Below are positions 1-7,900 of a stretch of 64,000 bases of DNA, one piece after another. The stretch covers positions 434,001 to 498,000 of the forward strand of contig NZ_JAKWBE010000001.1 in NCBI RefSeq assembly GCF_022513565.1, in the 5' to 3' direction. The number at the start of each line of letters is the position of its first letter. Positions within the stretch are counted from its first letter, which is position 1. The notes under the pieces were generated by a model. It did no database searches and was not told where the DNA came from. It saw nothing but the letters and a program-made list of their open reading frames with translations. Source of the DNA: Streptomyces gilvus (GTDB lineage Bacteria > Actinomycetota > Actinomycetes > Streptomycetales > Streptomycetaceae). The position numbers and the translations under genes are program-made.

Positions 1-2729
1 AGCCGTTCGGCGATCTGTCGGGTGCGCAGACCCGTCGTCGCGAGTTCGGCGATCTCCCGTTCGCGGTCGCTGAGCAGGCCGAGCGGGTGGGCGGTGTCAT
101 TGCCCTCGGACAGTTCGGCGCGCATCTGAGCCACCCGCTCCTGTACGAGCGCTGCCCCGAAGGTGCGGGCGAGGGCTTCCGCCGCGTCGAGATGTCCCAG
201 GGCCGTTTCCCGGCCCTGGGCGACGTCGAAGGAGCGGATGCCGGTCGTCAGGGTCCAGGCGTGCTCGACGGGCATGTCGGCCGCCCGGAACGCATCCGCC
301 GCGAGGTCGAGGAGCTTGGCGGCCGCGTCGTGTTCACCGTCGGCCTGGTGGAGCAGGGCGCGGGCGCGGCGTGCGTACGCCTCCTGGACCGGCAGTCCGA
401 GCCGCTCGGCATCCGCCTCGGCGGTGCGGACCAGGCGGTGTGCCTCCTCGTGGTCGCCGCACTCGAGTGTGGCCGTGGAGAGCAGGGAGAGCAGGAAGGG
501 CCGGGAGAAGGGCCGGACCGGCGGCATCCGGTTGCCGCCCTCGCTGTCCAGCAGGGTTCGCCGGCAGCCGGCGGCGTCACCGGCGAGCAGCCGGGCATGT
601 GCGAGCAGGCCCGTCGCCGAGGCGGTCCACCAGCTGTGGCCGTGCGGGGTGGCACGCGGGGCCTCCTCGACGAGTGCGACGGCCTTGGCGGCGTACTCCC
701 GGCCGCGGGACCAGACGAGCGCTGTCGCGTGTATCGCCTGCGCCAGAGTGACCGCGGGCCGGACACCGAGGGCGCGCGCCAGGGTCTCGACCTCCTGGGC
801 ATGCCGCTGGGAGGCGTCGAGGCGGCCGGTCCACTGCTCGGCCATGGCGAGCCCCAGCAACCGGTGGAGCAGGATGGGCTGTCGGGCGTCCGTGCCGTCG
901 GCCCCCAGCCCCCGGCTCAGGTGGCGGGCCGCGTCAGTGAAGCGCTCCAGGTACAACTCCGCGCTGCCGAGCAGGGCCAGGGTTTCCGGCGTGCGGCCGG
1001 CGAGAGGGTCGGGAAGGGCGTCGACGAGCCGGACGCAGCGGGTGACCTCGGCGGCGGCCTCGTCGAGGTCACCCGCATGGGTGGCACACAGAGCGTTGAG
1101 AACCCGCAGCACGGTGCGGTCCGCTCCGTCCGATTCGAGCGGCGTCCGTACGGCTTCCCGGAGCAGGGCGTGTACCTGGTCGTGCGTGCCGCCCAGGACA
1201 TGGACCAGCCCGTACTCGATGACCAGTTCGACGGCCTCGGTCGGCAACGGATCGGGCAGGGGCATGGGCAGCTGACCGAGGGCGGTACCCGCGATGGCCG
1301 CCGCCTCCGCGTACCGGCCGAGGTGCCGCTCGACCGCGGCGCAGACGGCGTGCGCCTGAAGCAGCTGTCTCTCGCCGAGAGACGCGTGCCGGTGCCCCAG
1401 CAGTTCGTGCGCCCGCGTGCGGGCCTCCGCCCACTGCCCCGAGGCGATCAGGGCGCGGCAGCAGGCGAGTTCCATCTCGGTGCGGGCGGTGGAGTCCGTT
1501 CCTCCGGAGGGCAGGGACTCCAGGGCCAGCCGCAGCCAGTGCGCCGCGGTCGCCGGGTCCTGCGCGGCGATCTCCGCGGCCCCCTCGGCAAGGGTGTGCG
1601 CGGCGAGAGCGGCGTCCGTTCCCAGCAGATGCTCGGCGTGGCGGGCCTTTTCGCGAGCCCGGCCGCCACGGTCGTCGATCAGTTCCAGGGCGCGGCGGTG
1701 GGCGCGCAGCCGGAAGGACACGCCGGCCCTCTCGTGCGCGACATGGCCGACGACGGGATGGCGGAAGGCCAGGTTGCCTTTCCAGTCGGCCGGGCGCACC
1801 AGATCGGCCCGTTCCAGTTCGGCGAGCGCGTCCAGGGTGCGGTCCAGCCCCAGCCCGGAGACCCGGGCGGTGTCCTCCGGCCGGAACGGGCTGCCGACCA
1901 CGGCCGCCGCCGACGCAGTGATCGCCGCCTGCGACGTCAGCGCGTCGAACTCGGCGATCAGTGGCTTCGCCTCGCGGAGCAGCCCGGCGGTGTCGGTGCC
2001 CGGGCGGTCGGGCCAGCGCTCGGGGCGCCAGTCGGCCGCGGCGAGCAGGCGCACGTATCGGGGGCTGCCCTCCGCCGCGGCGCACACCAGGCTCGCGAAG
2101 TCCTGGGACACGGCCGCAGCGCGTGACTCGGGGTCTCCCGGCGCGTCCCGGCCGGTGAGCAGCGCGGCCACGGATGCCGGGCCGAGCGGGCCCGGCTCGA
2201 TACGCGTCACCGTGCCGGCCTGAACTCCGTACTCCAGGGCTTCCAGCAGCTCGGGGGCCGTCTGTCTGGGGCGATGGGCCAGGGCGAGCAGGAACGGACC
2301 CGGCACCTGGGAACGGACCAGCCGGACGATCGCCGCCGCCGAGTCCGCGTCGCAGCAGTGAACGTCGTCCAGGACCAGGGCGCAGCCCGCGGCCCACTCC
2401 CTGGGCCGGTCGCCCACCTCGTCGAACGTCTTCGCGCCCGCGGTTGCCCGCGGGTCGGCCCGCCGTGCCTCCCAGGCGTCGCGGAACACCTGCAACGAGG
2501 TGGTGTTCGCCCGTACGGCGCGGGCGCGGACGACCGGTATTCCCCGCCGCGTCGCCAGTTCCATGAGCGCTGTGGCCAGGCGGGTCTTCCCGATGCCCGG
2601 CTCACCGGTGATCTCCACGACAGAGCCCCGGCCGTGCAGCAACGTGTTCACGGCCCGTGTGAGTACGGCGAGTTCGGCATCCCGCCCGACGGGGCGCTCC
2701 CCGTCAGCCGGTCCGTCCACTGCGGTCAT
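1..2729 (-). CDS. LAL-type LuxR family transcriptional regulator (C-terminus cut by window edge)
   Basis: A large ATP-binding LuxR (LAL/MalT-like) regulator read from ATG at 2729 leftward, open to base 1, so about 909 residues are visible and the stop lies outside. Seen: Walker A GEPGIGKTR (about residues 42-50), Walker B ALVLDDVH (about 117-124), a long helical TPR-like middle, and at the window edge the start of a GerE/LuxR helix-turn-helix (LSDREREIAELATTG, then RTRQIAERL). In this family the ATPase and helical parts sense a signal and the C-terminal HTH binds DNA; the target here is unknown. It is transcribed away from the DUF4240 gene, with a 357-bp intergenic region between them. Long open frames on the opposite strand are codon-bias shadows. 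Confidence 0.9.
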   Translation of the reverse strand, partial: MTAVDGPADGERPVGRDAELAVLTRAVNTLLHGRGSVVEITGEPGIGKTRLATALMELATRRGIPVVRARAVRANTTSLQVFRDAWEARRADPRATAGAKTFDEVGDRPREWAAGCALVLDDVHCCDADSAAAIVRLVRSQVPGPFLLALAHRPRQTAPELLEALEYGVQAGTVTRIEPGPLGPASVAALLTGRDAPGDPESRAAAVSQDFASLVCAAAEGSPRYVRLLAAADWRPERWPDRPGTDTAGLLREAKPLIAEFDALTSQAAITASAAAVVGSPFRPEDTARVSGLGLDRTLDALAELERADLVRPADWKGNLAFRHPVVGHVAHERAGVSFRLRAHRRALELIDDRGGRAREKARHAEHLLGTDAALAAHTLAEGAAEIAAQDPATAAHWLRLALESLPSGGTDSTARTEMELACCRALIASGQWAEARTRAHELLGHRHASLGERQLLQAHAVCAAVERHLGRYAEAAAIAGTALGQLPMPLPDPLPTEAVELVIEYGLVHVLGGTHDQVHALLREAVRTPLESDGADRTVLRVLNALCATHAGDLDEAAAEVTRCVRLVDALPDPLAGRTPETLALLGSAELYLERFTDAARHLSRGLGADGTDARQPILLHRLLGLAMAEQWTGRLDASQRHAQEVETLARALGVRPAVTLAQAIHATALVWSRGREYAAKAVALVEEAPRATPHGHSWWTASATGLLAHARLLAGDAAGCRRTLLDSEGGNRMPPVRPFSRPFLLSLLSTATLECGDHEEAHRLVRTAEADAERLGLPVQEAYARRARALLHQADGEHDAAAKLLDLAADAFRAADMPVEHAWTLTTGIRSFDVAQGRETALGHLDAAEALARTFGAALVQERVAQMRAELSEGNDTAHPLGLLSDREREIAELATTGLRTRQIAER

Positions 2730-2812
2730 GAGCGCCGTTCTCCCTCGCGGTGCGGTCGGGCGCGCATCCGGGGCGGCCGTGGCCGCGGGGCGCCGTCGCA
2801 GAACCATACAGA

Positions 2813-2828
2813 AGCAAACGATTTTGCT
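2813..2828. promoter_or_regulatory. Inverted repeat in the divergent intergenic region 2730-3086
   Basis: The 357-bp gap between the LAL regulator (minus) and the DUF4240 gene (plus) holds no supportable gene. Its most distinct element is a 6-bp inverted repeat, AGCAAA-CGAT-TTTGCT, about 85 bp upstream of the regulator start, in a locally AT-rich stretch (2800-2850). It could be an operator for the regulator or part of its promoter; this is inference from symmetry and position only. Confidence 0.3.
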
Positions 2829-3086
2829 CGACTTCGGTTTTTTGGCACCCGTGCCATCTCGTTCATGCCCGATGGCCCGCGTGCCGACATGACATCCCGA
2901 CTACGGTCCACCCGTCGGCCGCATGTGCGCAGTGGCCACAACTGTGGTGGACGGGCGCTCCGTTGCCGTCCCTGCTCATGCCGACGGCATGGTTCGGGTA
3001 GGGGACCTGACCGGCCGGGAACAGATCGGTGAGCCTTTCACCGGCCACGGACCTCGTTGCGATGGTGCGTATCTATGATCACCGCC

Positions 3087-3668
3087 ATGGACATGAACGA
3101 ATGGTGGGGACTTGTCGACAGGGCTCGGGCCGCGGTCAGTAGTGACCGAGCCGATGATCGCGACCTGCCGGACGACCCACTGCCCGGGGCGCTGGTCGAT
3201 GTCCTTGCCGCGCTGGAGCCGGACGACATTGTTGACTTTTACGTCAAGTACGTCGAGGTGAAGGATTCGGCCTATCAATATTCGCTGTGCATGGCCGCCT
3301 ACTTGATCGAGGGCAGCTACACGGACGACGGCTTCAGCGACTTCCGTGGCGGGCTGATGCTCCTCGGGCGGGACACATTCAGCCGCGCGGTGGCACATCC
3401 CGACTCTCTTGCCGAGTTGCCTACGGTTGTGTGCATGAGCCGTGAGGAAGGGGGCTGGATCGGCTACGAGTCTGTGAGCTATTTGATCTCGGATGCATAC
3501 CGAAGGGTTCGGGGGGAGACCGACTCACTCGACACAGCAGTCGAGACCGCGCTGAGAGGCATGACGCGTCCGGACAAGCCGCTGGGTGCGGAAGGGAACT
3601 GGGACCCCGAGAACGAAGAGCAGATGAGACGCCGTCTCCCAAGGCTCGCAGCACTTTTCCTCAGCTGA
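3087..3668 (+). CDS. DUF4240 domain-containing protein
   Basis: A small cytosolic protein of about 193 residues that matches the DUF4240 family pattern: an N-terminal MDMNEWWGLVDRAR (families of this type start with a short M-x-x-x-x-FW-x-LID-like segment), then an acidic helical core and a GFSDFRGGLMLLGRD block. No catalytic motif is visible. The frame opens at a TTG (3057) and has ATGs at 3075, 3087 and 3093. I chose 3087 because family members start just before the WW segment; no strong ribosome site decides it. DUF4240 genes often occur singly near other immunity-like or SMI1-type genes, as here. Function unknown. Confidence 0.75.
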   Translation: MDMNEWWGLVDRARAAVSSDRADDRDLPDDPLPGALVDVLAALEPDDIVDFYVKYVEVKDSAYQYSLCMAAYLIEGSYTDDGFSDFRGGLMLLGRDTFSRAVAHPDSLAELPTVVCMSREEGGWIGYESVSYLISDAYRRVRGETDSLDTAVETALRGMTRPDKPLGAEGNWDPENEEQMRRRLPRLAALFLS

Positions 3669-4079
3669 AACGACCGCGGACACCCCTGTCCGGTGATCCC
3701 GGCGGATTGCCGCGTACCACCAGGCGTCGAGCTCGTCGGCCATGACCGCGAGCCGCCGCCTGCTCCTCGTCCGGAACACGCCACTTCGGACGTCTGTCAG
3801 GCAGCCATGCCTCAGCCGGCACGCCGTCCGGACAGGCGAACACGCGTCCGTCCCGCAACCCGTGGCGGCCCACACCCGTCGGCTCGGCTCCCACCACGGC
3901 TCACTACGTACCGCGATTACGTGGTTCCCCGGATGCGTCGCCCCAGGTCACAGGGCTTGACTCGGCGTACGCCGGAGAGATTCGCCGGGGCGATTGTCAG
4001 TGGCTGCTCGTAGCGTTCCGCTCATCGTCACACCGAGTGCCGGATTCCGGCGCACGGTGGGTCTGTTCGAGTTCTCTTG
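3669..4079. other. 411-bp intergenic region with a possible decayed gene
   Basis: No intact gene is supportable here. On the minus strand two overlapping frames (3661-3897 and 3525-3875, offset by one base) carry protein-like stretches: ACPDGVPAEAWLPDRRPKW in the first, MADELDAWWYAAIRRDH in the second. They would join into a plausible peptide by a single frameshift near 3750. It may be a decayed small gene; I could not identify a family. The promoter of the downstream six-gene operon should lie in 3900-4079, but I see no clear -35/-10 pair. Confidence 0.25.
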
Positions 4080-4958
4080 ATGCGGAAGGCGGGGCCGGTG
4101 GGCTGGCTTGCGGCGGGTGACGCGTACGAGGTCGCCCTGGTGGAGGGGCGGGTGGCGGCCAGGGCAACGTCCGGCCGGTCGGCGGGGCGGCAGTTGAAGT
4201 CGCTGCCGAAGGCGCTCAAGGACCATCCGGAGGTGGAGCGGCTGCGCCGCTTCGCCGAGTGGCTGGAGCGGCACGAGGCCGCGTGTGTGGCGCAGGTGGA
4301 CACCTGGATGGTGTCGTCGCTGCCGGTTCCCACGGAACTGGTCGCCCGTGTCTGGCCCGACGAGGCCTGGCGGTCCGCGCTGCGTGACCTCGTGGTGGTC
4401 GGCGACGAACCGGACGAGGTGGGCTTCCTGCGGGACGCCACGCAGGCCGGTGAGCTGCGGGTGGTCGACCTCGACGGCGAGACCGTACGGCTCCGCCCGC
4501 GGACCGTGACCCTTCCGCACCCGGTGCTGCTGCCGGACCTGGAGGACCTGCGCGAGTTCGCGGCCGAGTTGGGGATCGTGCAGCGCGTCGAGCAGCTCCA
4601 CCGGGCGACCTGGAGCAAGCCCGAGGACCTGGACGAGAAGGCGAGGGACGTCTCCGAGTTCGCCGGGGGCCGGTTCTGGCGTTCCGCGCTCGCCGCCCGT
4701 GCCACCTCGCTCGGCTACCGGGTCTCCGGCTCCCGGGCCACCTGCCGGGTGCGCGACGGGGAGCGCACCGTGGAGGCGGCCGTGTGGATCGGGGAGCCGT
4801 GGGACTACGAGGTGCACACCGGCGCGCTGTCCTGGCTCGACCCGGAGGGCCGTCGGCTGCGGCCGGTGGAGGTCGGCCCGGTGGCCTGGTCGGAGGGGAT
4901 GCGGATGGCCGCGGCGCTGTACGCCGGGCGCGAGATCGAAGAGGGGGCGGGCGCGTGA
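4080..4958 (+). CDS. DUF4132 domain-containing protein (operon gene 1)
   Basis: About 292 residues. The N-terminal half has the DUF4132 signature: LKSLPKALKDHPEVERLR (about residues 38-55), a central FLRDATQ...LRVVDLDGE beta segment, then LPHPVLLPDLEDLREFAAEL and a conserved QLHRATWSKPEDL. DUF4132 occurs in E. coli MolR/YehI-type proteins. As I recall, those are encoded beside a MoxR ATPase, a DUF5682 protein, a vWA protein and a SWIM protein, the same company seen here. The start is the ATG at 4080; an in-frame TTG lies directly before it. The stop overlaps the next GTG by 4 bp (GTGA), so the two are translationally coupled. Biochemical role unknown; probably a scaffold or substrate-recognition part of the MoxR system. 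Confidence 0.8.
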   Translation: MRKAGPVGWLAAGDAYEVALVEGRVAARATSGRSAGRQLKSLPKALKDHPEVERLRRFAEWLERHEAACVAQVDTWMVSSLPVPTELVARVWPDEAWRSALRDLVVVGDEPDEVGFLRDATQAGELRVVDLDGETVRLRPRTVTLPHPVLLPDLEDLREFAAELGIVQRVEQLHRATWSKPEDLDEKARDVSEFAGGRFWRSALAARATSLGYRVSGSRATCRVRDGERTVEAAVWIGEPWDYEVHTGALSWLDPEGRRLRPVEVGPVAWSEGMRMAAALYAGREIEEGAGA

Positions 4959-7900
4959 ACGGGGGAGCACGGGTGGCGTACGAGGAACTGCTGACGGCCG
5001 GTGCGGTGCTGCCGCTCGGCACGGAGGGCGCGGGGGAGCGGGCGGTGCCGCTGACGGCACGGTCGTACACCCATCCGGGGCTGGACGACCGTGTGATCGT
5101 GCGGCTGGTGGCCAGGGAGCTGGGCGCGGCGGAGGATCTGGCCGCCGGTTACCTCGGCCTCGAACCAGCGGCGCAACCGGTCGAGGTCGGGCTCGGGGCA
5201 CGTCAGGCGCTCGGGTTCCCGGAGTGGGTGCTGGTGCACCACCCGCAGGACGGCCACCACGCGCTGGCCGTGATGCCGGAGCTGGAGCGGATCGCACGCC
5301 GGGCGGAGTCCCGTCCGAAGGCCGCCCTGGACGCCTACCGGGAGACCGCCCGGCAACTCGCCGTATCCGTTCCGCACTTCCTGCCCACCTTCTACGAACA
5401 GGCCGGCCGGGTCTTCCTGTCGGTGGAGAACCCCACCTACGCGGCGCAGATGTTCGGCCGGGCCCGCGCCGCCGAGGCCGAGTACGGGCTCGCGGTGGAC
5501 GAGGAGCGGCTGGACGCGGTGTACCTGGAGTTCGCCCTTGCCGGGGCACTGACGGCGACGGCGCTCTCGGGGTACGGCAGGGAACTGGCCGCCCGGGTGC
5601 CGGCCCCGGAGGCGCTGGAGCGCTTCACCCGGATGTGCGTACGACGCACCGCGGGCGGACTCGTGCCGTCCGCCCAGTTGGCGACCGACGTCCGGAAACT
5701 GGCCCGCGCGGCCGGCCGGGACGGGGACGCGGTCGAGCAGGACTACGTGGCCGGCCTGCTCGCGCTGTCCGCCACGGCGAAGGCGGCACCGGGCTGGTGG
5801 AAGCGCCACCGCGCGGCGGTCATCGCCCTGGCCCGACGAGAGCCCGCGGTGCGCGGCACGCTGCTGAACCTCATGCCCGACACCGGCGACCGGGAAGTAC
5901 TGCTGCTGTGGCTGGACCTTCTGGAGGAGTCCGGGGCCCTCTTGGGGGTCTGGGACGACTCGCGGTCCGACGAGGAGCGGCCGCAGGACGGCACCGTGGG
6001 CTGGTTCGCCCGGTTCCTGGAGTTCCAGGCGCGGTCACAGAGCTACCACGAGCCCACCCAACTGCCCGCCCTGTACCGGCTCACCGAGCTGTCCGCCGAC
6101 CGGCTGCGCGCCGAACTCGCCGTGTCCGGAGGGAAGTTGTGGGCCGGGCACGATCTGGACCTGCTGGATCTGCTGCTCGCTCTGGACGTTCCCGCAGGCA
6201 TCCACCACCAGGTGGAGCTGGGGCGGTGGGCGAGGGGCGACGACCGGCGTGACCTGCTCGCCTTCGCCGCCGACGAGCGGTTCCGGGCCGCCTTCCACGC
6301 AGCGGCCGACACCTTCGACGGCGACGAGGACGACCTGGCCACCATCCGGGTCCTCGCCCAGTCGCCCGGCGGCAGGCCGATGCTGGCCGACTGGGTACGG
6401 GAGGTCGCGCGCCGCTCGATCACCACCGGCCTGCCCGGCCTGCCCGGCCTGCCCGACGCGCTGAAGCGGCTGAAGTGGCTCCCCGGCGAGGCACTCAGGC
6501 TCGCCGAGGAGGAAATCCGGGAGGTGGCCGCCACCGACCTGGCCCCGCTCCTCGCCCGCACGCTCAGGGCCGGGCTCATCGACGAACTCGGCTGGCCCGC
6601 CTGGGAGGAGGCGGCCAGGGAGCTCGTGCCCAGGGAGAGGGCCCAGGACCTGTACGTCGCTGACGCCTGGCCGTATCTCATCACCGCCGGTTCCGCGCAA
6701 GTCCGGGTGATCGGACCCGAGGGCACCGTGCTCACCCATGATCTGCGGCTGCCCGTCCAGGGCGTCTACGGTGACCCCGATTTCCACTTCGTGGACGGTG
6801 AACTCCTCGTCTACTGGCGGACCTACGACCATGGCCTGCGCGGATACTGGCACCACAGCCCCGACCGGGTCCTGACCCTGGCGGGTGCCCGAGACGGCCG
6901 GGGCACCCGGATGGACTGGTACCAGGAGGACACCGGCGTCCCGACCCTGCCCCTGCCCGGCGGCGGCCGGATCACCGGCGTCGGCGTCCTGCACCGCGGT
7001 GACACCACCGTGCCCATCGAGGCGAGACTGCTCGCGGACGGCACCTCCTACTGGACCTGGGGAGGGGACGGCTGGCTCGAGAGCGACCCGGCCACCGGGA
7101 GACTCGGCCGCGAGAGCGTGCCCGCCTTCCTCGCCGACGCCTACGGGGAGGGCACCCGGGTGCGGGGCTCGCTGGCGCCCTACCCCTTCGACGAGATCAC
7201 CCCCGCCGGCGTGCCGGTGGACGGACTGCTCGGCTGGCGCGCGGTGCGCCGACCGGACGGCCACTGGCACGGCGAGGACCTGGCCGGACGCCGGGTCACC
7301 GTCCCGGAGGAGGTCGGGATGCCGTACGCCGCCGTCCTGTTCCCCGGCGCGGACCGGCCCGTGGCCGCCGTCCGGGACGGCTGGCGCATCGCACTCGTCG
7401 ACCCGGAGGGCGTCGTGACGGCCACCGCGAGGGTGGACGGTGCCCCGGGCGACTTCGCCGAGGGCACCCCCATCCTGCCGCCGCTGCGGTACTGGCACTG
7501 CCTGCGCCCCCGGGACCCGCAGGGCTCCGCGGCCCTGCGCGCCATCGACGACGACACCGCCCGTGCCCTGCTGAAGGCCGAACTCACCGGCGACGTCATG
7601 GAGTTGCTCCACCAGGTCACCGACAAGGCACTCCTGGCGGGCATCGCGGGCGTGGTGCGGTACGCCGCCGAGCAGCAGAAGGTCCTCGACGCGGCGGCGA
7701 CCCGGCTGACCGCGGAGCTCGCCGGCGCCGAGGAGGACGCGGGCCCGGCCGGTCCTTCCGACCGCCTGCTGCGCGACGCCCTCAGCGGCCTCGACGGCAC
7801 CCGGGGCGGCTGGTACCACTACGGGGCCCACCGGGACAACGTCTTCCGGCGGCTGCGGGTGTTGAAGCGGGCGGTGCGAGCGGGTGAGGACTCGGGTGCG

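Noticed and set aside
87..2126. Long open frame (679 codons) on the plus strand opposite the LAL regulator
   Set aside because: Arg/Gly/Pro-rich shadow with no family features; the minus-strand frame has Walker A/B and HTH motifs.
6035..7831. 598-codon minus-strand frame opposite the 1700-aa gene
   Set aside because: Composition is a codon-bias mirror; the plus strand is in a coupled operon with correct GC3 pattern.
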